Shown: positions 1 to 10,552, counted from the stretch's first letter. The stretch is DNA of 64,000 bases from Pegea sp. RAD2-039 (GCA_034620365.1 JAQGEQ010000002.1:47589-111588), one strand, 5' to 3'. Program-made: numbers and translations. Notes: generated by a model not told the origin, from the letters alone.

Positions 1-657
1 GTGCATTAAGAGTTCTTTATAGCATATTTAAAACAAATTACAGTAGAATATTTTACCGCATATGTTAATATCTTATCAAGCTAGGTTCGAAGGCGTGGTG
101 GACAGTCGTTATTTGCTAGCTTTGTTAATTTCATGAAGCTCTACATAGGAATAGCTTTAATTTATTTAAATGTATAATTGTTTTATTTTCCATTTGGCAC
201 TCATTTAAGAGTAACTGTGAATATTTAAAGTTTTAAGAGAATATTTTATTCTAATTCTGCTAAATCATTTTGCTTCAATCTTACAAAATATTTTCAAATT
301 TTATTTCTTAAATTTTATAAGTTTAATATCAGATTATTTTAGTTCTTTTCTTAATCCTTAAAAGCAATCTTACATGATGTTTATTAATAAAAAGTCTTTT
401 ACCTTTTCTAAATAAATGTTTATTCCAGTGATTTTCATTGTTTCTTATCATGTTTTTAAAATAATTAATTCTATTTTGAAGTTTGTTTATAGATATTTTT
501 ATGCATTTTTATATTTAGATATACATTTATAAAATAAAATATAAATTAAATAATTTAAACTGCTGTATAAGTTTTATACCAAACCTTTCTTTTTCAATTA
601 AACTTAAGTTAAGCTTATTAATATTTCTTTTATAAACAGACTTAGTAATTGATAATA
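1..657 (+). other. 5' flank of the MBF1-zinc-finger fusion gene
   Basis: No ORF is supported here. Bases 220-657 are matched, inverted, at about 5,761-6,190 and again near 14,330-14,760, so this is the shared upstream region of the leader-exon family. A likely splice acceptor (TTTATAAACAG) lies about 20 bp before the ATG at 658, so the 5' UTR is probably spliced. A segment at about 40-72 resembles sequence about 1 kb upstream of each WIPI-like gene. Confidence 0.5.
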
Positions 658-1235
658 ATGGAAAGTTATCAAGATGATACAGTTGATTTGTGGTTAGAAG
701 AGAATAATTTTGATGTAGCTGAGGAAACTTCTGCAGTTGAATTCTTTCCTCCTGATGAAGAAGGTTGGAGTCCTTCAGAAATAGAACGTGTAAAGTATCA
801 CATTGCAAATTATTATAATGATAAAAAGCAAAATAATGGAAATGATTTTATGACAATGGCTTCACATGTTGATAATAACATCTCTGATATGCCATCTGAA
901 GAATCTGGTGCTTCTACTAGTCAAGGGGGAGATATAAACACTGTATCTTCATCTGAAACCTTTGTAAGTATCTTTATTTTGTTGATTTATGTTTAGTGTC
1001 AAAATGTTAGTTGTTTCTACATATAAAAATAATTATTTGATAAATGATTTAAGTATTATTTTTACTAATCTGTTTGTAATCTTTTATAAACAAATAATCT
1101 AGATTGTATAATTTTATTGGCATTCTTATTTGCTTTATAGGTTTGTAAGACAGAACTAATAGAAAATCCAATTTATTTTCAGCCTAAACAACAAGAAGAT
1201 GTTACTTCTTCTAGATTAGCGGTTGAAGAAGGTAA
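220..1235 (+). repeat. Left arm of large inverted repeat carrying leader exons 1-2
   Basis: This arm is mirrored on the minus strand at about 5,050-6,190. It spans upstream flank, leader exon 1, intron 1 and exon 2 of the MESYQ family. The arms flank about 3.8 kb that holds the two unrelated gene tails and a WIPI fragment. The right arm carries an extra homeodomain-like block within exon 1. Confidence 0.75.
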
Positions 1236-2383
1236 ATTTCAACTTTAAATGATCTTATGATGTTATAATATATGATTTTATTGTTTGTTTATGTTTTTGG
1301 TGTTTGATTTTATAACTAAGTTATTTTAATGTGGAAGGTTTAATATTATGAACTGAGAAAACCTTTGAACTAATATTGTTAAAGTGTTTGATAAATCTTT
1401 TCTTAAACTGGTTTTTATAATTTCAAACTTTTAATAATCTAATTTGTTAATTCTTATTTGTTCTAGTTGCAAACGATATGTATAGTAATACTGACTGGGA
1501 CACTGTTATTTATGTTCATAATTCTAAACTAAAGCCTGGAGCTGCCAAGTCTAAAGCTAGTGTCAATGATTCTTTGAGAAATGGAGGAGCTGACTTAGAT
1601 ACTAGACAGAAGTATAATGTTGGTAGCAATAAGAAGCAAGCTGTATCTAAAGATACACTGAAGCTAGACCAGCAAACTGAAGAGCTTCATCATAACACCG
1701 TTTCTCTTTCTGTTGGAAGTCTGATTCAGCAAGGGCGTCAACAAAAGCAGATGACTCAGAAGGAGCTTGGAACAAAGACCAATGAAATAGCTCAAGTTAT
1801 TAATGAGTATGAAAAAGAAAGTTCTGCTGAATTAAATGTTCATAAGCGCAAACATACCGGTGAGAAGCCTTTCCAATGTAGAATTTGTAGAAAAGCCTTC
1901 AGTCGATCTTGCCATCTTGAAGTTCACTTGAGATCACACACTGAAGAGAAGCGTTTTCATTGTGGAGTTTGTGAAAAAGCTTTCAAACGATCTACCTATC
2001 TTGAAGTTCACTTGAGATCACACACTGGTGAGAAGCCTTTCCAATGTGAAATTTGTGAAAAAGCCTTTAGACAATCTGGCCATCTTGAAGTTCACATGAG
2101 ATCACATACTGATGAGAAGCCTTTTCAGTGTAAAATTTGCGGAAATGCCTTCAAACAATCTACTCATCTGATAATTCATATGAGATCACACAATGATGAG
2201 AAGCCTTTTCAGTGTGAAATTTGTGAAAAAAGCTTTACACAATCAAATAACTTAACCAGACACATCCGATCACACATTGGTGAAAAGCCTTTCCAATGTG
2301 AAGTTTGTGGAAAAGCCTTCAAACAATCTAATAATTTGGTAGTTCACTTGAGATTACATACTGGTGAAAAGCCTTCTCAATAA
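658..2383 (+). CDS. MESYQ leader - MBF1 (truncated) - six C2H2 zinc fingers, chimeric transcription regulator
   Basis: Three exons give an uninterrupted 437-aa frame: 658-963, 1141-1231 and 1467-2383, all with GT-AG borders. Residues 1-136 are an acidic leader of unknown family (DLWLEENNF, EFFPPDE). Residues about 137-254 match MBF1/EDF1: SNTDWDTV, AKSKASVN, then LDQQTEELHH and the Cro/C1-type helix-turn-helix (VGSLIQQGRQQKQMTQKELG, QVINEYE). The MBF1 part stops where helices 4-5 should follow. Six Kruppel-type fingers (CxxC-x12-HxxxH with mostly TGEKPFQ-like linkers) occupy about 257-437. MBF1 normally bridges a transcription factor and TBP; the fingers would supply DNA binding (inference). 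The ATG at 658 was chosen because upstream in-frame codons precede the acceptor. The alternative is that exon 3 alone, starting at 1478, is the gene. Confidence 0.8.
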
Positions 2384-2443
2384 GGAGTTGGTAAAAAGCG
2401 TTTTACAAGGTCTTACAGTTTAGTTAATCAATTAAAATTCTAA
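2384..2443 (+). pseudogene. Relic of a seventh zinc finger after the stop codon
   Basis: The frame continues past the TAA with GKKRFTRSYSLVNQL, which is the second half of a C2H2 finger lacking the Cys pair and the first His. The fusion gene therefore once had at least one more finger and was shortened by a nonsense mutation. Confidence 0.6.
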
Positions 2444-2670
2444 TTACTTTCCATTTTCATAAGTTTGAATTTTTTTAAAGATAATAAACTTTCCTATCTA
2501 AACGTTCAAATCTGAAAATTATTGAAAACTTGCCAAAAATTATTCAACTTTTACAACTACTTTTTTGCACACGACACTGATTTTTTTCTCATCTTTTGAT
2601 ATAAAAAAGTTCTTTAAATTGATAAAGAAATCGAAATGTCGTCGAATAAACGTCATCACAAATTGTAATT

Positions 2671-3380
2671 GTACTTTGTTAAAATCTATTGGAGATAGCA
2701 TCATATCCGTTGTATTTAAATCTTTTAATGTTTTCATGGTAGCAACATCTTTTCTTAACTAGATCAACTTATATCTTATAAGTACCGAAGAATAGTTTTA
2801 ACTAAATTTAAAAAATTTCACAAAAATCAGAACGATGACGTCATAAAGCAATAAAGATAAATTTTAAGATAAAAATGTCGAGGTAATGATGTATAAAATC
2901 GATTTTTGCGCTTTTTAATTTTGCTAATCTCAGAAAAGAGTTTTCCGGTTGAAGCAATAAATACTCGAATAACAGTTCCACGTTCAGAAGCAGTAGCAAT
3001 CATATCACTGTTTAAATCACCACAAATAGCCACCAACTTATGTTTATGGGCTTCAAGTACCATATGAATCTTCATATTCTTAAATCAAAAACTTCTACAT
3101 GCCCACGGTCACAATGATATCCATAAGTCACTAATATTTTCTGTTCTTCTAGAAAGCAAATAGTTCCATTTTTATCATGCATTTGACTCATATATTTCAA
3201 GGATTCATCCTTTGATCTTTCATTTAATCTAAAATTATCTTTAATAATCAATGTGATGGAAGTAAAACGAAAATTTCTATTTATTTCTAATCGGAGATCC
3301 AAGATAACATCAGATTGGATGTCTGGAAAGATAATAATAAATATATTTGAAAAGGATCTTGTTGACCTAGAAAGTTGCAA
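2671..3380 (-). pseudogene. WIPI-like: Scrambled WIPI/PROPPIN-like fragment
   Basis: On the minus strand, 3,295-2,900 encodes the middle of the protein found intact at 26,305 (KDESLKYMSQMHDKNG, YHCDRGHVEVFDL, HKHKLVAICGDLNSDMIATA, ERGTVIRVF). A one-base loss near 3,074 shifts the frame after VEVFDL. The N-terminal piece (ATMKTLKDLNTTDMMLSPIDF) lies downstream of it at 2,760-2,671, so the order is permuted. The segment is about 85-90% similar to the array genes by eye and is clearly non-functional. It lies between two leader-exon genes, linking region 1 to the array family. Confidence 0.8.
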
Positions 3381-3627
3381 TAAAAGTAAATTTCTTAAAA
3401 GGACAGTTTAGCAAGTAACTAATTGATTCAATTAAAAATTTAATTAATTTAAAACTATTTGTTTATTGATAATTCCATTTTATTAATTACAATTCTTTCA
3501 ACTAAAAACTTTTAACCTTTCAAATTAACATCACAACAAATCGAGTGAATGAAACTTTTAATAAATCAACAAAATAAACAATTTTAACAAATAAACAAAA
3601 AATCAAACAAATGAAAGTTAAATAAAA

Positions 3628-5760
3628 TCAGTTGTGAGTTCTCAGATGTTTTTTTAAAACAGAAGGACAATAAAACCCTTTTTTACAAATGCTACAGATA
3701 TTAGGAAAGTTTCTGGTGTGCTTGAAGATTTCGTGTTGCTTCAAATTAGATGAATTCCTAAATGATGTTGAGCAAATCTTGCAATGAAACAACTTCTCGC
3801 CTGTGTGCATGCGTTTTTATTTTATAAGATTACATGATTGCCCAAATGTCCTTCCACATTGATTACAAACAAAAGCTTTTTGCTTCTCGTGAGTAGTACG
3901 AATGTGTCTTTGTTTGTTGCTTTTCAGACTAAAAGATTTTTCGCAAATCTCACATTGATAGGTCTCCTTTAAGTGAACTGACTCATAATGCCGGTAATGG
4001 TTTCTTTTTGTTCCAAAGCTTTTTTCACACAAGTGACAAACAAAATTTTTCACTTTACTATGGGTTGTTTGGTGTAGTTTGAGATTGCTTCTAAAATCAG
4101 TAGAGTAGTCACAGAGATTGCATGGATACTTTTTATCAGTTGGATGTTTTCTTTTAAGATGAAATTCAAAAACCTTCTTATCAGCAAAAATGTCTTCACA
4201 AAACTCGCAGTGGTAAAGATCATCTGCAAAAAATTGTTTTATTACAAAATTAATTTTATTCTAGTACAAGAAACATTATGAAGATATTTTTATACAAATA
4301 ATTGAAAAAGTTTAATTTACTTCTTTTGAGTAATTCAGGATTCCTTTTCAGTTTCTTTACTTCTTTCTGAGGACTGTTAGCTGTGAAAAGTTACTTGTAA
4401 TTATTCATAAGATTGTCTTCGTGACTAATTAGATTAGTTAACTTTTTTGATTTTTTAATTAAAGTAATTCTTAAATAATTTAATTTAATTTTACTTTATA
4501 AATATCTTCTAACATTTGTTTTCATCTTTTGGACCATCTTCTAAATCTTCATGTTCCTTATCAAGAACATTTTCAAGCATTTTTTCATTATCATCTGCAG
4601 AATCCTCATTGTCATCTTTATCACCATCACCAAGAGCATTCTTTATTTGATCTTTATCATCAAGAATATTTCCATCCAAATATCCATAGTCATCATTTTT
4701 AACCTCTTCAACTGAATCTTTATCAACAGAATCATCATCCAATTTATTTTGGTTGTTAGTTTTATTAGTCAAAAGAAGTTGTTCTTGAATGGCTTCAGGA
4801 CATTCTGTAACAATAAGATCAATTGAAAACCAATGATTGCTAGTTCTATTGGTCATGTTAAGGGTTTTAGTGCTGTTCCTGATCAAAACAGATCACTATT
4901 ATTTAATAATAACATATTATCTATAATGCAAATGGGTTACTGTTCGTAACCTATTAAAATAACTTAGTTATAAAACCAAACTAGAAAAACATAAACAAAC
5001 AATAAAATCATATATTATAACATCATAAGATCATTTGAAGTTGAAATTTACCTTCTTCAACCAATAATCTAGAAGAAGTAACATCTTCTTGTTGTTTAGG
5101 TTGGAAATAAATTGGATTTTCTATTAGTTCTGTCTCACAAACCTATAAAGCAAATAAGAATGCCAATAAAATTATACAATCTAGATTATTTGTTTATAAA
5201 AGATTACAAACAGATTAGTAAAAATAATACTAAAACCATCTATCAAATTATTATTGTTATATGTATAAACAAATAAAATTTTGATACTAAGCATAAATTA
5301 ACAAAATAAAGATACTTACAAAGGTTTCAGATGAAGATACAGTGTTTAGATCTACTCTTTGACTTGTAGAAGCACCAGATTCTTCAGATGGCATATCAAA
5401 GATGTTATTATCATCATGTGAAGCCATTGTCAATAAACCATTTCCATTATTTTGTCTTTCTTTCTCATAATGTTGTATAATTTGATATTTTGCATATTCT
5501 ATTTCTAAAGGACTCCAACTTATTTTATTCTGAAGCCTTTTTATGTTAAACCAACGCTGAATGAATTTATATGAAAGGCCAGATTTTTCAAAGAGTTTAA
5601 TTAGTTGATCTTATGGTGGATAAGGGAAAGCACAAAAATAGTTTATAAATTCTAGCTCAATAGTGGGAAGAATAAAATTATCTGCAGGAGTTTCATCAGC
5701 TACAGCATAATTATTCTCTTCTAACCACAAATCAGTTGTAATAACTTGATAAAATTCCAT
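3628..5760 (-). pseudogene. MEFYQ leader with homeodomain-like insert, acidic exon and seven C2H2 fingers (broken)
   Basis: Exons read on the minus strand are 5760-5320, 5142-5052, about 4856-4514, 4380-4321 and 4223-3628. Exon 1 holds a homeodomain-like block (IELEFINYF, then GLSYKFIQRWFNIKR resembling helix 3 WFxNRR) and a TAA at codon 50 (5613-5611). Exon 3 is very acidic (D/E runs, 4,740-4,515). The last three exons join in phase through DENK/SNSPQKEVKKLKRN into seven C2H2 fingers. Finger 5 has a TAA (3819-3817) at the first zinc-binding His. Exon 2 ends in phase 1, but I found no phase-matched acceptor before exon 3, so exons 3-5 may be a separate gene starting at ATG 4856. Read-through or a nearby functional parent is possible; as written it is a pseudogene. 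Confidence 0.65.
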
Positions 5761-6190
5761 TATTATCAATTACTAAGTCTGTTTATAAAAGATATATTAA
5801 TAAGCTTAATTTAAGTTTAATTGAAAAAGAAAGCTTTTGTAAAAAAGTTATATAAACAATTTAAATTATTTAATTTATATTTTAGTTTATAAATGCATAT
5901 CTAAATATAAAAATGCATAAAAATATCTATAAACAAACTTCAAAATAGAATTAATTATTTTAAAATCATGCTAAAAAACAATGAAAATAAAAATCACTGC
6001 AAATACATTTATTTAATAAACATCATGAAAGACTGTTTTTAAGCATTAAGAAAACAACTAAAATAATCTAATATTAATTTTAAAAAATTTAAGAAATAAA
6101 ATTTGATGATATTTTGTAAGATTAAATTAAAATAATTTAGTAGAATTAGAATAAAATAATCTCTTAAAACTTTAAATATTCAAAATAATT
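5050..6190 (-). repeat. Right arm of large inverted repeat (leader exons and flank)
   Basis: This is the reverse-complement match to about 220-1,235, covering upstream flank, exon 1, intron 1 and exon 2. The arms differ by scattered substitutions and by the roughly 100-bp homeodomain-like block present only here. Confidence 0.75.
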
Positions 6191-6524
6191 TTTGAAAGGA
6201 GATTTATTTTTAGATAAATGAAAATTATCTCTTATACATAGAATATAAAGTAGAAAATTCATAGGAAGCAAACTACAATCTTAAGTATAAAAAAGATGAA
6301 ATTGAAGGTGACACGACAGTAGAGAAAGTAAAATTGGTAACGACAACTGTTCACATAAATCAAAAATTTTTTATCTGAAATTAAACTAAAGATTATCCTT
6401 ACCACCCTTTATTTAATTGTTTATCTCAGTGACCTTAAAAATCTGAGCATTTCCACCAAATCTTTCAAAAGTCTTTCACAAACAACAATAGATATAAAAA
6501 CATTATTCTTAAAGCAAAAAATTT
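5761..6524 (-). other. Upstream flank of the third leader copy, duplicated at 14,330-14,995
   Basis: No ORF is supported. The stretch 5,761-6,415 is a direct repeat of about 14,323-14,990 (same strand sense), including a GC-richer motif GAAGGTGACACGACAGTAGA at about 6,303 that recurs near 14,889 as GGTGACGCGACAGTAGA. This may be a shared promoter region (inference). Confidence 0.5.
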
Positions 6525-7155
6525 TTCTCAATTACTAAATCTGTTTAAATAAAAAATATTGATAAGCTTAACTTAAGTTTAATTGAAAAGAAAGTTTTTC
6601 TAAATACCAAAGGTAACAACAAATTTTACAGTATTTCAATAGTATTTTGGTATTTATAAGATCATGAAATTTTTCTGTTTTTGAAAAATTAATGAAAGTC
6701 AAAAAGTTCTTAAATATAAAAAAAGCAAAAAAAAAAAAACAATATGTAAGAAAAAACATCTAAAAAGCCATTAACAAAACTTCTGAACCTAAATATATGC
6801 ACTAAATAAATGTTTGCTTGCATTTAGCTGCTTCAAACTCAGTTTAATAATATATAAAGAGATAAAGCTAGATCAATATGAGCTTTTAACAATTGAACTA
6901 GATATTTAGCAATTATCAGTGGTAAATTTAACACCCTAACTTGATGACAAAAAGTGAAAAATGAAAAGAAATTCTGTTAGAATGGGAACGCCCAAACTCA
7001 AAAGTTTGCTTTTGTAATTATGAAAAGTGAAATAATAATCAAGAAACGACTAGCCTATTCAGTAAAAGCAAAATATATTTTCGAAAATACGGATAATACA
7101 CTGGCTTAGATGTCATTCTGAAATTTTATTGGGGTTTGGCATAGCATAAATTATT
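6525..7155 (+). repeat. Left arm of inner inverted repeat
   Basis: The reverse complement lies at 8,232-8,848. Landmarks shared in opposite orientation include GAACGCCCAAACTCAAAAGT and ACGACTAGCCTATTC. The outer end is the leader-family acceptor region (ATTACTAAATCTGTTTAAAT), so the arm begins exactly where the leader exon would start. Confidence 0.85.
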
Positions 7156-8231
7156 CGTTGTAAAATATATTTGTAAGAAAAGGTTTCTATGTATTAAATT
7201 TGATTGTATTAATTAGATTTTGTATTAATTTTCTAGTACTTTGGGTATGTTGTTATTATGATGTATTATTTATTGGCACGATTATTTAACTATTTAATTA
7301 AATGTTATTACTAAAAAAGTTTATTTTAAATGTAAGATACATATTTCTGATTAAAATTCTTCATTTCTTTCTTTTAATTTGAGGCTTTTTATATTAGTAG
7401 AGTTAATGAGCAAAAGATGTAACACAAGGCATTTCAGAAGTCCTTAAAATATCTAACAGTGAACAATTACATAAAATTTTAATAATATAAAAATAGAAAA
7501 AGTCACAGTTTAGAAATGACAATGTTGGCAATTTTATAACGGTTGTATTTCTTTTTGAACAACGCGAGCAAATCCGACATTACAAATTAAATGCTAATAA
7601 TAATAAATTATTAGATTGCTATATATTCTCTTATAGGTTATTCATGATTTAAAACAAATTTAACATTAAAAATTTAGCTTGAAAGTAAACTGATAAATAC
7701 ATTAAATTAAACTTAAAATTATTTTTGTTTTAATAAGCTTATTATTATTTGCGAAGTAAATTACAAATATATGTAATTATTAACTTATAATGATGAATAA
7801 ATCAAAATTGTGTATCTTAAACTATTTTTAAGTATTTTTGTTTTGAATTAAATCAAACACATTTAATTATACTGAAAAGATTGATATTTTCTTAACAAAT
7901 TTACTTAATAAAACTATAAATCTTTTTGTAGAATAAATTATCTAAAAATCATATAATTTGTATAGATAGGTATTGTGATAAATTTTAAAGTTGTTTATAA
8001 GATATTTAAAAAACTATTTGAAAAACATTAGATTTTTTAATTAAATTTTTTAAGTTGTCATTATATGAATTTCTATTTTTTAAAACATTTTTAGTTTTCT
8101 ATACTTTTTAATAACTTACTACTTTAAATGAATATTGGACTGAGTTTTGCAAATTCTTAGAAACTATAAATGTTTAGAAAAAAGTATATAATTATTAGTT
8201 TAATATTTGAATTAATTTGTTTTCTTTTTTG
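7156..8231. other. Spacer inside the inner inverted repeat
   Basis: This is AT-rich and has no long ORF. Bases about 7,411-7,480 resemble a segment that follows the LINE in every array unit (for example 21,321-21,390): GCAAAAGAT(G/C)TAACACA followed by AACAGTTACATA-like sequence. A short open stretch at about 7,500-7,650 (QFRNDNVGNFITVVFLFEQR) is not recognised. Confidence 0.4.
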
Positions 8232-8848
8232 CCAATGATTTATGTTGTGCCAAATTCCATTAAAATTTAAGAATGACATTTAAAGCAGTTTATTATCCGT
8301 AATTTCGAAAATATATTTTGCTTTTACGGAATAGGCTAGTCGTTTCTTGATTATTATTTCACTTTTCAAAATTACAAAAGCAAACTTTTGAGTTTGGGCG
8401 TTCCCATTCTAAGAGAATTTCTTTTCATTTTTCACTTTTTGTCATCGAATTAGGATGTTAAATTTAACGCTGATAATTACTAAATATCTAGTTTAATTGT
8501 TATAAGTTCATATTGATCTAGCTTTATCTATTTTTTAATTATTAAACTGAGTTTGAAGCAGCTAAATGCAAGCAAACATTTATTTAGTGCATATATTTAG
8601 GTTCAGAAGATTTGTTAATGGCTTTTTAGATGTTTTTTCTTACATATCGTTTTTTTTTTGCTTTTTTTATGTTTAAGAACTTTTTAATTTTCATTAATTT
8701 TTCAAAAACAGAAAAATTTCCTGATCTTATAAATACCAAAATAGTGTAAAATTTGTTGTTACCTTTGGTATTTAGAAAAACTTTCTTTTTCAATTAAACT
8801 TAAGTTAAGCTTATCAATATATTTTTTTAAACAGACTTAGTAATTGAT
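8232..8848 (-). repeat. Right arm of inner inverted repeat
   Basis: This is the inverted match of 6,525-7,155. It ends at the splice acceptor just before the ATG of the leader-MED15 gene, so on this side the arm acts as that gene's 5' flank. Confidence 0.85.
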
Positions 8849-8852
8849 AATA

Positions 8853-10188
8853 ATGGAAAGTTATCAAGATGATCTATTTTTATTATGGTTAGAGGAGAAT
8901 AATTTTGATGAAACTTCTGCAGATGAATTCTTTCCTCCTGATGAAGTAAGTTGGAGTCCTTCAGAAGTAAAGCAAACAGAGTATCACTTTGAAAAATATT
9001 TTGACGAAAAAAACCAAAATAATGGAGATGATTGGTGGAAAGTAGATTCAGATGATGATAATAACATCTCTGATATGCCATCTGAAAAATCTGTTGCTTC
9101 TACAAGTCAAAGAGGAGATCTAAACGCTGTATCTTCATCTGAAACCTTTGTAAGTATCTTTATTTTGTTAATTTAAGTTTAATGTCAAAATGTTAGTTGT
9201 TTCTTTAATTATTATTTTCAACTTTATTCCTGTTAATTTGTTTTTAATATTTCTTGAAAAACGGTTTTCTTGATTTAATTAAATTTGAAATTTGTGACTA
9301 CAGCAGCATCCAAGACCTTCGTCTCCTCATCATCATATGTGTCAGTCGAATTCCAATACGATTGGAAGTACAACCAAGTCTTCTTTGCCCAATCATACAT
9401 TGAAACAACGTACCTTTGGTCCTGTTGTGCAAATATTGAGGTGATTATACAATGTGAGAATTACTTACATACTTTAAATTAGAAGAAATTTCTTTTCCAC
9501 AAACCTTTTTTTTATAAATACTGGTTTTTGTTGATAATTTTCAGACCTGGTATTCTACCAAATAGTAAGTTGATTGCTAATGAAACAGTTCAAGAGATCA
9601 AACAGACTGAAAGTAAAAAGAAGGTTCCAACTGCAATACTTCGTGAAATTACTCGTTTGAGAGGAAAATACAAATTCAAGATTAACCAAAACTGGATGGG
9701 AGCTAGCAACCTGTCTTCACACATTCAGTTCCTCGTTTATCTCGGTATAAGAGTCATTTTCAAACTTTTATCCAATCACAACCGTTCTATTAGTTTAATT
9801 TTCTTATCTTTTAACTTTTTTTCGACTTTGTCATATTTTTAGGTGATTCTCAGTCACCAGCTGTTCCACCAATCCGCATCAACACTCCTCGTGACTACCC
9901 GGAGTCAAGTGCCATCTGGATGGGACTACATAGTCCTGATACCCATCAATTTCAGGATCGATCTACTTTAACTGATACTCAGCGCGATTATAAAAGTTTG
10001 ATTTTTTATTTTTGTTTATTTCTGTTTAAGTTAGTTGTTTTTTTTCAGCGTTTCATGAAGTATTATTAGAAGTGATGAGTGAGCGAATAGAAAACACAGA
10101 AGATTGTTCTAAGCATCATATTTCCGATTTACTAAACATTTGGGAGAGCAGCATCAAGCAAGCGTGTCGAATTGTTGGTCAGGAGTAA
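8853..10188 (+). CDS. MESYQ leader fused to the C-terminal domain of Mediator subunit MED15
   Basis: Five exons form one frame of 308 aa: 8853-9149, 9304-9440, 9545-9744, 9843-9995 and 10049-10188, all GT-AG. Residues 1-99 are the leader (DDLFLLWLEENNFD, EFFPPDE). The rest matches the metazoan MED15 C-terminus in order: KKVPTAILREITRLRGKYKF (VPTVLQGEVARLDPKF-like), PPIRINTPRDYPESSAIWMG, then LLNIWESSIKQACRIV (LLNTWAQSVHQAC-like). MED15 is a Mediator tail subunit contacted by activators; this C-terminal region normally anchors it in the complex. The N-terminal KIX domain and Gln-rich middle are absent. Family knowledge suggests the product could dock in Mediator carrying a different acidic N-terminus; that is inference. 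The leader-to-MED15 junction is phase 0 on both sides. Confidence 0.8.
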
Positions 10189-10215
10189 CATGTGATCGTG
10201 ATGTCGTTTAATACA

Positions 10216-10221
10216 AATAAA
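10216..10221 (+). promoter_or_regulatory. Polyadenylation signal of the leader-MED15 gene
   Basis: A canonical AATAAA lies 28 bp after the stop codon and is followed by a T-rich stretch. Confidence 0.6.
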
Positions 10222-10328
10222 ATTTCTTTGTCTAAAAAGTTTTTTTTTTAATATTAATCATCTACTTCAAATTATGATTTAATTTGACAAAAATTTAGAA
10301 AATTAAATTTTTATTAGAAGCGAAACTT

Positions 10329-10552
10329 CTATTTAATCTTTTTTATTGACAACGATTGTAGGCCATCGTCAATCCATTTCTTTTCTATGTCTTTTACAGT
10401 CTCCTTGGGTTTTCCATTTTTTTTGTTAAAATATTTAATTTGAATCCAATTTTTACAACTTAAAAAGTTGATCTTGAAAACTAATCAAGTTTTTACCTGT
10501 TCTTGGTCAGATAACTCACACTGCTTTTACGTCTGCTTTTACACACAGAAAA
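10329..10552 (-). CDS. 3' exons of an unrecognised minus-strand gene
   Basis: Two exons join in phase: about 10,552-10,497 (ending CKSRRKSSVSYLTKN, donor GTAAAA) and 10458-10329 (SCKNWIQIKYFNKKNGKP, then KWIDDGLQSLSIKKIK and stop). The product is basic and I do not recognise it. The 5' part is not resolvable in the AT-rich sequence above it. It lies tail-to-tail with the leader-MED15 gene, about 140 bp apart. It could be a decayed fragment. Confidence 0.35.

Noticed and set aside
527-808. 93-codon minus-strand ORF over the leader exon
   Set aside because: Antisense shadow of leader exon 1; the plus frame is repeated in other copies with conserved splice sites. The same applies to 8,827-9,081.
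6568-6759. 63-codon minus-strand hydrophobic ORF
   Set aside because: Phe-rich translation of an A/T-rich stretch in an inverted-repeat arm; not kept open in the partner arm.
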